Assembly: GCA_041660815.1 (NCBI GenBank)
Contig: JBAZVN010000009.1
Coordinates: 92,022 to 156,021, forward strand
DNA: 64,000 nucleotides
Reading direction: 5' to 3'
DNA from: PALSA-1006 sp041660815
GTDB lineage: Bacteria > Pseudomonadota > Gammaproteobacteria > Burkholderiales > Gallionellaceae
Shown piece by piece: positions 1-9,519 of this stretch (positions within the stretch are counted from its first letter, which is position 1; each line of letters starts with the position of its first letter). The notes under the pieces are model-generated. The model was not told where the DNA came from. It made no database searches and saw only the letters and a program-made list of their open reading frames with translations. The translations under genes were made by a program, and so were the position numbers.

Positions 1-655
1 GGTTGCCGTTGATCGCGGAGATATATTTCACCTGCATCGCATCCAGCGTTTTCTCGATCTGTTTACGTGCCACCGACGAATCATCGGCAAAAAACACGGT
101 ACGGTTGGCCATCGCCAGCGGCTGCACACTCTTCAAAATCATGTCGTCGTCGCCAAAGTGTCCGGTTTCAGCCAGCACTTTTTCCACGTCCATCATCATC
201 ACCAAACGTTTATCCGCCAGCTCGGTCACCGCTGTCACCAGACCACCGGTTTGTGAATTCAACATCTCCGGCGGGACGCGCATTGACGACCAGTCCAGGC
301 GCAAAATGGTATCGACCGCCTCCACCAGGAATCCCTGGGTATGCCCGTTATATTCGGTCACAATCATAATGGTTGGCTTTAGATCGGATTGCACGCCGAC
401 ATATTTGGCAAGGTCAATTACCGGCACCAGCGCTCCGCGCAAACTCACCATGCCTTCGACTGCGGCAGGCATATCGGGCGATTGGGTGATCGGAGGGACG
501 CGCATTACCTCCCGCACTTTAAATACATTAATACCGTAGGTTTCGCGACGACCACTGCGGTTATCCAAACCCAGTGTAAACATCAAAATTTCAAGTTTGT
601 TGTTTCCCGCCAGCTTGGTACGCGCATCAATATTTTTTAATAAATCGGACATCAT
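1..655 (-). CDS. cheV: Chemotaxis coupling protein CheV (3' end outside window)
   Basis: CheV couples chemoreceptors to the CheA kinase through an N-terminal CheW-like domain and carries a C-terminal response-regulator receiver domain. The minus-strand translation starts MMSDLLKNIDARTKLAGNNK and runs through a full CheW-type domain (motifs EVMRVPPI, VSLRGALVPVIDL, GFLVEAVD), then enters a receiver domain (VFFADDSSVARKQIEKTL, with the acidic pair DD) before leaving the window. Two adjacent ATG codons occur at 655 and 652; an AGGAGG ribosome site lies just upstream, with better spacing to 652. The gene lies 84 nt downstream of a chemoreceptor gene on the same strand, so it probably belongs to that transcript. 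The receiver domain is incomplete here, so its phosphorylation aspartate cannot be checked. Confidence 0.93.
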   Translation of the reverse strand, partial: MMSDLLKNIDARTKLAGNNKLEILMFTLGLDNRSGRRETYGINVFKVREVMRVPPITQSPDMPAAVEGMVSLRGALVPVIDLAKYVGVQSDLKPTIMIVTEYNGHTQGFLVEAVDTILRLDWSSMRVPPEMLNSQTGGLVTAVTELADKRLVMMMDVEKVLAETGHFGDDDMILKSVQPLAMANRTVFFADDSSVARKQIEKTLDAMQVKYISAINGN

Positions 656-703
656 GCCCTCCTGTTTAAACTACTAATAATCATCTCAAAAACTATCTCT
701 TAG

Positions 704-731
704 GCTCCCCTCTCCCTGCTAGGGCGAGGGG
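704..731. repeat. GC-rich hairpin between MCP gene and cheV
   Basis: CCCCTC and GAGGGG flank an inner CCCT/AGGG pair, giving a compact hairpin. It sits between the end of the chemoreceptor gene and cheV. It has no strong T-run on either strand, so it may be a processing or weak termination signal rather than a true terminator. Confidence 0.4.
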
Positions 732-738
732 ACAAAAC

Positions 739-2862
739 CTAAATCTTAAACCGCTCCGACGACAATCTCAGTTGATGCGATAACGCTTCCAGCATCACAA
801 TACTTTCACGGGTGTCCGCCACGGCAACATGATTCTTTTCTGCCATCTGTGCAATGCCTTCGATATGGTTGGCAATCATGTCGGTTGCGACTTTCTGTTC
901 CTGTACCGCATGCACGATATCGCCCACCCCCGTGGTGGCGCGCTCGACCGCATCCCCGGCGCGCAACAGTAAACTGGACACTTGCTGTACATTGGTTTGG
1001 GTGGCTTGAATTGACCTTACACCTTGCTCAATGGTTTTTTCCACATGACCGGACTGGGTATCCAGCTCGCGGGTGATACGATCAATTTCATTGGCCGATT
1101 GTGCGGATTTTTCCGCCAGCTTGCGCACTTCATCGGCCACCACCGCAAAACCGCGCCCCTGTTCTCCTGCACGCGCCGCTTCAATCGCGGCATTCAGTGC
1201 CAACAAATTGGTTTGATCCGCAATGTCTTTTACTTGTTGAGTCATGCCGGTAATCGTATGGGCACGTTCGATAAATTCGTGTACCGATTGCTCCACCTGA
1301 CGCATCACCTGCTCAATACTGTTGATCTCGCTCACCATGGCATCCGCGTTGCGGTTCCCTTCGCGCGTCAGATCGGCACTTTCTTTAGCTTGACGCCCGA
1401 CCTCTGACGCATTGTCAGCCACCATACCGATACTCACCGTAACCTCTTCGACTGCAGACGCCGTTGAAGCTGCAGACTCATTTTGTGCCTGGGAGCTACG
1501 GTTTACTTCATCCGCCGAACCGGCCAACGCTTTTGCAGCCACCTGCATTTCAATTGACCCATGTTTCACGTCATACATACTGGCACCGACGTTGATCATC
1601 AACTGGTCAAAAGCTTTTGCTATTTCACTGATTTCATCCGTACCCGAAGTCTTCGGAGCGCGTAGCGTTAAGTCTCCGTTAGCCACCGCACGTGCCATCA
1701 CATCACGCAGATCTCGCGCTGTTTTGGTTACACTGCGGATGAGACGTTGGCTATATATCAGCATAATTGCCATGCTCAAAATAATCGAAGCAAATAGCAT
1801 TTCGGTGGAACGCTCGGTTTCATCCGCGATCATTTGCGAGGCTTTCTGAATACTGGCCTGCTCATGATCAGCCTGATCCTGCGCCTTATTCGCCACCTCA
1901 GTGATTAAAGGATTTATCTTATTTAACAACAGCTTGGATGCATCTGGAAAACGCCCCTCAACCAAAGCGGTACGTGCCGGCAACATTGCCTCATTGCGAT
2001 ATTTATCCAAGGCCTCCACCAACTCGGCATAACGCTGTTTGCCCACATCGGAGTGCACGTTTTTTTCATAATCCTCAAGATGCACTTTCAATGCTGCTAC
2101 ATCATTATCAATCGAGTCTAAATGCTTGCTGATATTGTGATCGTGCATTGCAGCAGTTTGTCCGGCAGGATCATGCTGAAGTGCCAGTAATATTTGTGTA
2201 CGGGTGTTACTGGCGTGTTCGCGAATTTTGTAGATATCCACCGCCAACTTGACGCGCCGGTTAGACACATCCGAAAATTCTTCATCCGCATGCTTCAAGG
2301 CCAAATAACCCTGTCCACCGTCGAATACCAGTGCCATTAGCAATACACCGAATGCCAACCACAAGCGTGGCCCCAAACGTTCCGGAACAAAACGTGTCCA
2401 CCAACTGCGGCGTTTGCGTCCCCGGCCTTTTTGAATAATTAGATTCCCCTGACGGCCTTCGCGAAACTTGCGATACAAAGCTTCCGCAGCTTCCACATCG
2501 GCACGTGCCGGCTTGGTGCGCACAGACACATAGCCCACAACCTGATTATTTTCCATTACCGGACTGGCATCTGCCACCACCCAATAATAACTGCCATCCT
2601 TGCGTCGATTCTTTACCAATCCATGCCACGGCTCACCGGCTTTTAAGGTGGCCCAAAAATCGGCAAATGCTTCCACCGGCATATCCGGGTGGCGCAAAAT
2701 ATTATGCGGCTGTCCGATAATTTCGGCCTCTGAATAACCGCTTGCCGCAATAAAATCTTTATTGCCGAAAGTGATCATGCCGCGCGTATCGGTACGTGAC
2801 ACAATAAATACCCCGTCTTCCAAAGGATATTCAACGTTGCTTACAGGTTGGTTGTTTCTCAT
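739..2862 (-). CDS. Methyl-accepting chemotaxis protein with Aer-type PAS domain
   Basis: A 707-residue chemoreceptor. Residues about 15-125 form a PAS domain with the Aer-like signature NILRHPDMP (54-62), known in Aer as part of the FAD pocket, so redox or energy sensing is likely but inferred. A basic stretch (KGRGRKRRS) precedes TM1 at about 167-187. A four-helix periplasmic region follows (about 190-350), then TM2 (about 355-371), a HAMP segment and the conserved MCP signalling hairpin (NAAIEAARAGEQGRGFAVVA). This layout differs from classic Aer because it has both a PAS domain and a periplasmic bundle. The start is supported by GGGAG about 8 nt upstream of ATG. It follows the next MCP gene by only 39 nt, so the two are probably cotranscribed. 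Confidence 0.93.
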   Translation of the reverse strand: MRNNQPVSNVEYPLEDGVFIVSRTDTRGMITFGNKDFIAASGYSEAEIIGQPHNILRHPDMPVEAFADFWATLKAGEPWHGLVKNRRKDGSYYWVVADASPVMENNQVVGYVSVRTKPARADVEAAEALYRKFREGRQGNLIIQKGRGRKRRSWWTRFVPERLGPRLWLAFGVLLMALVFDGGQGYLALKHADEEFSDVSNRRVKLAVDIYKIREHASNTRTQILLALQHDPAGQTAAMHDHNISKHLDSIDNDVAALKVHLEDYEKNVHSDVGKQRYAELVEALDKYRNEAMLPARTALVEGRFPDASKLLLNKINPLITEVANKAQDQADHEQASIQKASQMIADETERSTEMLFASIILSMAIMLIYSQRLIRSVTKTARDLRDVMARAVANGDLTLRAPKTSGTDEISEIAKAFDQLMINVGASMYDVKHGSIEMQVAAKALAGSADEVNRSSQAQNESAASTASAVEEVTVSIGMVADNASEVGRQAKESADLTREGNRNADAMVSEINSIEQVMRQVEQSVHEFIERAHTITGMTQQVKDIADQTNLLALNAAIEAARAGEQGRGFAVVADEVRKLAEKSAQSANEIDRITRELDTQSGHVEKTIEQGVRSIQATQTNVQQVSSLLLRAGDAVERATTGVGDIVHAVQEQKVATDMIANHIEGIAQMAEKNHVAVADTRESIVMLEALSHQLRLSSERFKI

Positions 2863-2901
2863 GCTATCGCTCCCGGGTGCGTCTATTTTTCTTTACTCTG
2901 C

Positions 2902-4524
2902 CTAAACCCTAAATTTGCTCACCGCATTTTGCAAATCTCGTGCCAGATCACCCAGTTGCACAATACCCTGCTCCGATTGTGCAATTGCCGCATGATTTTC
3001 TTCGGCCATTTGCGCGATACTTTCCACATGGCGGGCAATTTCATTGCTGGCCAGCGACTGCTCCGAAACTGCGGAGGCGATATCATTTACGCCCGCACTG
3101 GATTGCTCAACCGCAATGCCTGCCTGCTCCAGAATAGAAGAAACCAAGTCCACATGGCGCTGGGTGGATTGCAGTGATTTCAGTCCTTCCTGAACCGATT
3201 TCTCGACCGAGGTGGATTGCTGCTCAAGCGACTGCGTGATGCGATCAATCTCATTGGCAGACTGAGCGGACTTTTCCGCCAGCTTGCGCACTTCATCGGC
3301 TACCACCGCAAAGCCGCGTCCCTGCTCTCCGGCGCGCGCCGCTTCAATTGCCGCATTCAACGCCAGCAAATTTGTCTGGTCGGCAATATCTTTTACCTGC
3401 TGGGTCATGCTGGCAATCGTGCGCGCACTGTTGATGAATTCGCTTACCGAACTGGCAATCTGATTTACCGTGCTTTCCACCTGGCTTACATCGCGAATCA
3501 TTTCACCTGTACTGCGATTGCCTTCACGGGTTTTACTTAAACTTTGCTCGGACAACTTGCGCACGCCATTGGTATTTTCCGACACCGAAGAAATGCTCAC
3601 GGTCATCTCTTCAACCGCAGCTGCGGTTGAAGCTGCCGCTTCACTTTGCGCCTGCGAGCCGCTGGTAATTTGTGACGAAGCTGTGGAAAGTTGCGCCGCA
3701 GTATTTGTAACACTATCCGCACTGCTATGTACCAGACGAATGACCTGCATAAAACTGTCCAACAACGAATTGTAAGCTTTAGCTGAATGAGCAATTTCGT
3801 CATCGCCATGAATCGGTACCCGACGCGACAAATCGCCATCGCTTGCGGTGCGCGTCATCGCATCGCGCATATCTCCGGTCGAGCGGGACACTCCGGCGAT
3901 AATGGAATAAGCTAGGGCTATACCCATTGCCGCCCCCAGCAACAGCAGCCCGATGGAGATATTGCGCATGGTGTGAAAACTCGCATCTGCTTCTTCATTG
4001 CTATCCTTGGCTTCTTTTTCCTGCAAATCGATCAATTGCTCCAGCTCCTCTTTGTAAGCGTAATACAGGGGGCGTACTTTTTCGTCCAAATGAATGCTCA
4101 GTTGAGCGAAATCACCTTTTTTCAGCATCTCTACGCCAGGCTTGAGTGCGCCCTCGACATATTGTTTGCGTACCTCGACCAGCTTGTCGAAGATCACTTG
4201 GTCTTCGGCACTGAGTCCCGTGGCAACATAAACTTCAAATGCTTTGCTGACCACCTCGGAATTATCCGCGATCTCTTTGATGTATTTTTCAGCTTTATCC
4301 GGATGCAAAACACCATTGGCCAATGCAAAACGGCTATGCAGATTTCTTTCCTTGACCTTTCCCAACTCCGCAATCGGAACCAGATTGTCCGTATATATTT
4401 GCGTCATCGCCACATCCTGATGATGCGATGTATACATCCCCAGTCCGCCGATGATTAGTGCCAACGCTTGAAAAAATATCACCAACGCTATCAGCCGTGT
4501 TTTGATCGTCATATTGCTTAACAT
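2902..4524 (-). CDS. Methyl-accepting chemotaxis protein, four-helix-bundle sensor
   Basis: A 540-residue transmembrane chemoreceptor: TM1 about 11-30, a periplasmic helical Tar/4HB-like ligand region about 31-185, TM2 about 187-210, a HAMP domain and a complete MCP signalling domain with the same tip as its three neighbours. The ligand cannot be read from sequence. Start ATG has GGAG 8 nt upstream. It heads a likely minus-strand unit with the PAS-type MCP and cheV. No convincing sigma-28 promoter was found in the 160 nt upstream. Confidence 0.92.
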   Translation of the reverse strand: MLSNMTIKTRLIALVIFFQALALIIGGLGMYTSHHQDVAMTQIYTDNLVPIAELGKVKERNLHSRFALANGVLHPDKAEKYIKEIADNSEVVSKAFEVYVATGLSAEDQVIFDKLVEVRKQYVEGALKPGVEMLKKGDFAQLSIHLDEKVRPLYYAYKEELEQLIDLQEKEAKDSNEEADASFHTMRNISIGLLLLGAAMGIALAYSIIAGVSRSTGDMRDAMTRTASDGDLSRRVPIHGDDEIAHSAKAYNSLLDSFMQVIRLVHSSADSVTNTAAQLSTASSQITSGSQAQSEAAASTAAAVEEMTVSISSVSENTNGVRKLSEQSLSKTREGNRSTGEMIRDVSQVESTVNQIASSVSEFINSARTIASMTQQVKDIADQTNLLALNAAIEAARAGEQGRGFAVVADEVRKLAEKSAQSANEIDRITQSLEQQSTSVEKSVQEGLKSLQSTQRHVDLVSSILEQAGIAVEQSSAGVNDIASAVSEQSLASNEIARHVESIAQMAEENHAAIAQSEQGIVQLGDLARDLQNAVSKFRV

Positions 4525-4686
4525 ATTTATTCTCCAGTTAAAATCGGAAGATCATGGTTCGGGTTTCCCCCCCTACAATTCACTCCGCAATGTCTCTATT
4601 TAAGTCTATAAACCCGCAACTTCATCTTCCGAATACCCGCGTATTTCTCGTTTATTAACAAGTTCTGCTGGCTTAATACGCAAAAC

Positions 4687-6309
4687 CTAAACCTTAAACC
4701 GCCCCACGCTACTCTTTAGCTTCTCCGCCAACAGCTCTACGTCCTGCACTGCTTGCACAGTACGTTGCGCAGCCGCATTATTTCCTTCAGCCATCGTGGC
4801 TATATTTTCGATATTTCGCGCAATTTCCTGACTCGTTTGTTTTTGCTCGTTGACCGATGCAGTGATGTTATCCACCCCGGCATTCACCCCGTTCACAGAT
4901 TCATTGGATTGCGCCAGTACATTAGTGACACTCTGAATATGCGCCTGACTAGTTTGCAAAGATTGCAATCCGCTTTGCACGCTAAGCTCGACTTGCTGGC
5001 TTTGATCCCCTAATTGTTTGGTCACCACATCAATCTCGCTGGCGGACTGGGCGGATTTTTCCGCCAATTTGCGCACTTCATCGGCGACCACCGCAAAGCC
5101 TCTGCCCTGCTCTCCGGCTCGTGCAGCCTCAATCGCCGCATTCAGTGCCAACAAATTAGTTTGCTCGGCAATATCACGCACTTGCTGGGTCATATTGGTA
5201 ATGCTCTGCGCACTTTTTACAAAGGCGCCGACCGAATCTGCCATCTGCTTAACTGAACTCTCTACGTTATTGATTTCATTCATCATTTGCTTAAGATTTT
5301 GCTGCCCGCTTTGTGCGCGGGTTAGGCTTTCCCGGGAAAGATGAGCCACTTCATTTGTTGCATCCGCTACCGAGGCAATACTCATACTCATCTCTTCTAC
5401 CGCTGTCGCCGTGTTGGTTGCAGCATCACTCTGGCGCTGTGAATTATCGGCAACCTGATCGGCACTGGATGACAGTTGGTTGGCCGCATTACCCACCTCT
5501 TGCGCATGACTGTGAACTTCGCGCACAATTTGCTGAAAATTATCCAGTAACGAATTAAATACTCCGGCGATACTACCGATTTCATCGCCACTGCTTACAG
5601 GTGCACGCCGCGACAGATCACCATTGGCCTTTATTTGAATCATGGTTTGCTCTAATTGGTGAGCCGGTTCGGTGACACTGCGAATCAGAATTCCAAACAG
5701 CAAGAATAGAAATATCTGCAGACCCAATTGGCCAGCCCACAGCACGTAATTAAGTTTGTCCAAAGCTTCTTGTTCCTGCTCCAAGCTCATGGTGATACTG
5801 AGTGCACCGGTGACGGTTCCTTCCGGCACCACATGGCATTGCAGACAGTTGGTACCATGGAAATTTTGCCGGGCTGGAATAGGAATGACGATTCGCATAC
5901 TAAGCACCTCATCTTTGCGAATCCTCTGTTGTACCGTATTGCTGCTGATAGCCAAATTATCCAGTTCATCGCCCTTATTTTCTTCCGCCAAACCGGGGCC
6001 AAACGCATCACTGACTGCTTTGGCTCGCATCATGTGAAAGTCAAGCACGCCTTCCTGCGTGGAAAGTTTTTTTACGAAATTGGCGCGCGTTTCAGGCTGG
6101 CTGATCGTGCCATTTAGCATCATGCCGTTCAATGCCAAAAAAGACTGCAACGCACTGGCCTGTGCACTTTGCGCGGCATTTTGAAACATTTTCTGTTCAA
6201 ATTGCTGCATGATCCACGTTTGAGCCAAGGTCAACACCGCCAACAGAGCGAGTTGCGTGGGTATTTGCAGCTTGTTGCGCAGCGATAGTTTGTACCACCA
6301 GGTGCTCAT
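4687..6309 (-). CDS. Methyl-accepting chemotaxis protein with periplasmic c-type haem motif
   Basis: A 540-residue chemoreceptor whose periplasmic domain (about 35-190) carries a canonical haem-c attachment motif C155-L-Q-C158-H159 in the context GTNCLQCHVVPEG. This resembles the haem-c sensor domains described for Geobacter chemoreceptors, so redox, NO or O2 sensing is plausible but inferred. TM1 is at about 19-33, TM2 about 195-215, then HAMP and the MCP signalling hairpin. The ATG at 6309 is preferred over an in-frame GTG two codons upstream because AGGGAG lies 5 nt before it, and because its N-terminus MSTWWYKLSLRNKLQIP aligns with the neighbouring paralog. It lies downstream of that paralog on the same strand and is likely cotranscribed. 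Confidence 0.92.
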   Translation of the reverse strand: MSTWWYKLSLRNKLQIPTQLALLAVLTLAQTWIMQQFEQKMFQNAAQSAQASALQSFLALNGMMLNGTISQPETRANFVKKLSTQEGVLDFHMMRAKAVSDAFGPGLAEENKGDELDNLAISSNTVQQRIRKDEVLSMRIVIPIPARQNFHGTNCLQCHVVPEGTVTGALSITMSLEQEQEALDKLNYVLWAGQLGLQIFLFLLFGILIRSVTEPAHQLEQTMIQIKANGDLSRRAPVSSGDEIGSIAGVFNSLLDNFQQIVREVHSHAQEVGNAANQLSSSADQVADNSQRQSDAATNTATAVEEMSMSIASVADATNEVAHLSRESLTRAQSGQQNLKQMMNEINNVESSVKQMADSVGAFVKSAQSITNMTQQVRDIAEQTNLLALNAAIEAARAGEQGRGFAVVADEVRKLAEKSAQSASEIDVVTKQLGDQSQQVELSVQSGLQSLQTSQAHIQSVTNVLAQSNESVNGVNAGVDNITASVNEQKQTSQEIARNIENIATMAEGNNAAAQRTVQAVQDVELLAEKLKSSVGRFKV

Positions 6310-6348
6310 GACCACTCCCTTTATTCAGCAATAAGTTAAGGTGCAACG

Positions 6349-6368
6349 GGCAAGGCTTGTGCCTTGCC
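6349..6368. repeat. Perfect hairpin between the two haem-MCP genes
   Basis: GGCAAGGC and GCCTTGCC, separated by TTGT, form an 8-bp perfect stem just downstream of the upstream haem-MCP stop codon. There is no T-tract after it on the minus strand, so an intercistronic stabilising or processing hairpin is more likely than a full terminator. Confidence 0.5.
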
Positions 6369-6382
6369 TCGTGTTCTATGCT

Positions 6383-8008
6383 CTAAACTTTGAAATTCCC
6401 CACACTCCTCTTTAATTCTTCCGCCACATGTTCCATCATGCTGACGGCCTGTTCCGCGCCCTTCACTGAGACGTGATTGGCCTCAGCCATACTGGCGATA
6501 TTTTCCACATTGCGCGAAATATCCAGACTGGCTATTTTTTGTTCGTTCACCCGCGCGGTAATATCATCCACTCCTTCATTTACCTTGGAGACCGCTTCAC
6601 TAGCCTGCACTAAAACTGCGGCAACTTCCTGCATGTGAATTTGACTACTTTGCAGTGATTGCAATCCGCTTTGCACATTTTGCTCAACTTGTTCACTCTG
6701 GTCGCTCAGCGTCTTGGTAACCACATCAATTTGGCTGGCAGATTGCGCGGACTTTTCTGCCAATTTGCGCACCTCGTCGGCAACCACCGCAAATCCGCGT
6801 CCTTGCTCACCGGCACGCGCCGCTTCAATCGCCGCATTCAGGGCCAGCAAATTGGTTTGTTCGGCGATATCGCGCACTTGCTGCGTCATGCTGGTAATCG
6901 TTTGCGTGCTTTTTACAAAGGCACTAACCGAGTCCGCCATCATGCGCACGGCATTTTCAACCTGGGCAATTTCACTCATCATTTCTTTTAAACTCGCCTG
7001 GCCTTTATTCGCGCGCACCATACTTTCGGTAGAAAGTTTGGCGACATGCGTTGCAGTATCGGCTACGGAAGACATACTTTCGCTCATTGATTCAACCGCG
7101 CTGGCCGTGCCTGAAGCAGCTTGAGATTGCTGCTGCGAACCGCTTACGATATTGGCCGTATCCGAAGAAAGTGCGTGTGCCGAATTAACTACTTGCTCGG
7201 CATAACCGTGCATCTGCCCGACGATGTCCTGAAAGTTTTTAGCTAGCGCATTAAACGCGATACCGGTCTGTCCAATTTCATCCTGACTATGGATTTGCAC
7301 ACGCCGGGTCAGATCTCCATCCGCCTGCATGGTCACCATGGTTTGGCGCAATTCTCTGGTCGGATAAATAACGCGATTGATAATCCAGCCAATGACAAAA
7401 AATAGAAATACCTGCACCAGAAGCTGGCCGCTCCATAAATAGATGCTGGCTTTCTTCATCACGGCATACTCTTCCTGCATATCCAGAGTGATACTGGCTG
7501 CGCCATTTACCGTTCCTTCGGGGACGATGTGGCATTGCAAACAGTTTGTGCCGCGGAAATTACTGGAAGCAATAAAGGGGACAACAACACGCAAAAGATC
7601 TTTGCCGTTCTCGTGAGTGATGTGACTTTGAATTTTTCCGGACTCAAGTGTTGTTTTATCCATCTCGTCTTTAGCCTGCTCCTCGGGGAGTCCCGGCCCG
7701 AATTGATCAATCACTGCCTTAGAGCGAATAACGCGCAGCTCCTGCACTTTTTCGGACGAGCCCATTTTGGTTACATAAAGCTTGCGTTGATCGCTGTCGG
7801 AAATGAGGCCGTTCAACATGAGCATATTGAGACCGTTCACCACACCGTCAGCGGTAACTTTGGCCTTTTCTTCCGCCTCGATCAAAATACGATTTTCAAA
7901 CTGATCAAATGCCCAGCGTTGCGTGGATATTAGGAGAACGACCAAAATAACCTGGATAGGGATTTGTAGTTTATTTTTTAACGACAGGTTGCTCCACCAG
8001 TTAGTCAT
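6383..8008 (-). CDS. Methyl-accepting chemotaxis protein with periplasmic c-type haem motif (paralog)
   Basis: A 541-residue paralog of the next gene downstream, with the same order: TM1 about 18-32, haem-c sensor domain with C156-L-Q-C159-H160, TM2, HAMP and the MCP signalling hairpin. Both paralogs also share an FGPGL motif about 50 residues before the haem site. The start is set at ATG 8008: AAGGAA lies about 8 nt upstream, the N-terminus MTNWWSNLSLKNKLQIP matches the paralog, and a sigma-28-like promoter sits at 8065-8091, which would lie inside the longer open frame that begins at 8101. Haem attachment requires export of this loop and cytochrome c maturation, which is known biology and not visible here. 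Confidence 0.92.
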   Translation of the reverse strand: MTNWWSNLSLKNKLQIPIQVILVVLLISTQRWAFDQFENRILIEAEEKAKVTADGVVNGLNMLMLNGLISDSDQRKLYVTKMGSSEKVQELRVIRSKAVIDQFGPGLPEEQAKDEMDKTTLESGKIQSHITHENGKDLLRVVVPFIASSNFRGTNCLQCHIVPEGTVNGAASITLDMQEEYAVMKKASIYLWSGQLLVQVFLFFVIGWIINRVIYPTRELRQTMVTMQADGDLTRRVQIHSQDEIGQTGIAFNALAKNFQDIVGQMHGYAEQVVNSAHALSSDTANIVSGSQQQSQAASGTASAVESMSESMSSVADTATHVAKLSTESMVRANKGQASLKEMMSEIAQVENAVRMMADSVSAFVKSTQTITSMTQQVRDIAEQTNLLALNAAIEAARAGEQGRGFAVVADEVRKLAEKSAQSASQIDVVTKTLSDQSEQVEQNVQSGLQSLQSSQIHMQEVAAVLVQASEAVSKVNEGVDDITARVNEQKIASLDISRNVENIASMAEANHVSVKGAEQAVSMMEHVAEELKRSVGNFKV

Positions 8009-8064
8009 AATAGTTTCCTTAGCATTTTTAGATTGATTGAAACTTCTCTCACGAATAGTTTCTG

Positions 8065-8091
8065 ATAACGGCACTACAAAAAAATTCTTTA
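8065..8091 (-). promoter_or_regulatory. Sigma-28 (FliA)-type promoter for the haem-MCP pair
   Basis: Read on the minus strand: -35 TAAAGAAT (8084-8091), an 11-nt spacer, then -10 GCCGTTAT (8065-8072). The known FliA consensus is TAAAGTTT-N11-GCCGATAA, so spacing is exact and the key bases match. It would start transcription about 50 nt upstream of the ATG at 8008 and place both haem-MCP genes in the late flagellar/chemotaxis regulon. Confidence 0.75.
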
Positions 8092-8402
8092 ATTTATTCA
8101 AACCACGGGACTATAAATCTCATGTATCGGAACAAACAATCGGGGTAACTCTTTTATTTCAATCGCAACACACGCAATACTTTTATCGCGGTTTTGATTC
8201 TTTTTATCACGCTTGCAGTATTAACTATTTTTACTTTGTTTAATCAGGAGAACAGAAGGGATTTACCGCACTATTTCTATTATTTTTATTTTTCAGTCTT
8301 AATTGCAGGAAGAGTTTTAGACCGCTAGCACTTCTGCTGGAAACGTAAAACCCATCCCTGCTGAAGACTTGTGCTGGTAGTCGATGGGGACAGCACCGCC
8401 CG
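8092..8402. other. AT-rich gap between MCP promoter and motB
   Basis: About 310 nt without a credible gene. It is AT-rich near the promoter. Near 8317-8390 it contains AGCAC/GTGCT and CCCATC/GATGGG partial inverted repeats that could act as a weak 3' end for motB on the minus strand. No RNA gene was recognised. Confidence 0.4.
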
Positions 8403-9401
8403 TTAATGCGCGACGGGCAATGTTGCAGATGCGGCCTGAGGAAGCGGAGTAAGAACCAAACTTGGCGCCGAAGCTGCTATAACACCGCTGCTGGCTTTAT
8501 CTTTTTCATCTACTTCAACTTGTCCCCCGTCATGTTGCGCGACTTCTTCGGCTCTTTTATTCATCACAATAATGCTGATGCGGCGATTAATCGGATTAAA
8601 CGGATCTGCTTTATCAAATAATACTGCGGAAGACATTCCCACTACGCGCATTACTTTTGTTTCATCCATACCGCCTACAATCAATTCGCGACGCGAAGCA
8701 TTGGCACGTTCAGCGGACAAATCCCAATTGCTAAAGCCTTTTCTATCAGACGCATAGGGATGCGCATCGGTGTGTCCGCTCAAACTGACTTTATTAGGGA
8801 GTTCGTTCATGGTTCTGCCAATTTCACGCAGAATATCTTTGGTATAAGGCTCCAATTCGGATCTGCCCAATTTGAACATCGGACGATTTTTTTCATCTAC
8901 TATTTGAATGCGCAAACCATCGCTGGTAATGTCCAACAGAATTTGATTTTTAAACTGTTGCAATTTGTCATTGTTATTAATGGCTTTTTCAATATTGGCT
9001 TTGAGCGCTTTAAGTTTGGACAGCTCTTTATCCTTTTCCAAGCGCAGCATTTCATCGGTTGCCGCTTTGAGCGTGATCATTTTTTTCTCGGGAACGACTT
9101 CACCCGCTTTTACTTGCCCAGCCGATTTACTTAAATCATTGCCTCCACCCTTAATTACACTGGTCGCATCCCCTGCGCCGTCTCCGCCCAGCATTGCAAC
9201 TTTAAGGGGTGTTTTAAAATATTCCGCAATTCCGCTCAGATCACCTTTGGTGGTTGATCCCAGCAACCACATCAATAAAAAGAAAGCCATCATCGCTGTC
9301 ACGAAGTCCGCATAAGCGATTTTCCAGGCACCACCGTGTGCACCCGCCGCCACCTTCTTGATACGCTTAATTACAATCGGTCGTTTTTCTTCACTGGCCA
9401 T
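8403..9401 (-). CDS. motB: Flagellar motor stator protein MotB
   Basis: MotB anchors the proton-driven flagellar stator to peptidoglycan. The 332-residue product has a short basic cytoplasmic tail, one membrane helix (about 28-48) with the essential proton-carrying aspartate at D32 (YADFVTAMMAFFLLMWLLG), a plug/linker region, and a C-terminal OmpA-like peptidoglycan-binding domain (about 165-285, motifs LSGHTDAHPY and NRRISIIVM). It follows motA on the same strand after a 118-nt purine-rich spacer. The combination of D32 and the OmpA domain makes assignment secure; proton rather than sodium use is inferred. Confidence 0.96.
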   Translation of the reverse strand: MASEEKRPIVIKRIKKVAAGAHGGAWKIAYADFVTAMMAFFLLMWLLGSTTKGDLSGIAEYFKTPLKVAMLGGDGAGDATSVIKGGGNDLSKSAGQVKAGEVVPEKKMITLKAATDEMLRLEKDKELSKLKALKANIEKAINNNDKLQQFKNQILLDITSDGLRIQIVDEKNRPMFKLGRSELEPYTKDILREIGRTMNELPNKVSLSGHTDAHPYASDRKGFSNWDLSAERANASRRELIVGGMDETKVMRVVGMSSAVLFDKADPFNPINRRISIIVMNKRAEEVAQHDGGQVEVDEKDKASSGVIAASAPSLVLTPLPQAASATLPVAH

Positions 9402-9519
9402 TTTTTATCACTTTTTAAAAGATAAGGAAGGGTTATGGGGGAAAGGTATCACCTTAGCGCGGCTTTTTCCCTTTAGCGCCGCCGGCGCATTCCCTTCCCT
9501 CTTTACCCTTCCCTAGTTC

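Noticed and set aside
6383..8101. Longer N-terminus (572 residues) for the upstream haem-MCP
   Set aside because: The sigma-28 promoter lies inside the extension, and the shorter start aligns with the paralog and has a ribosome site.
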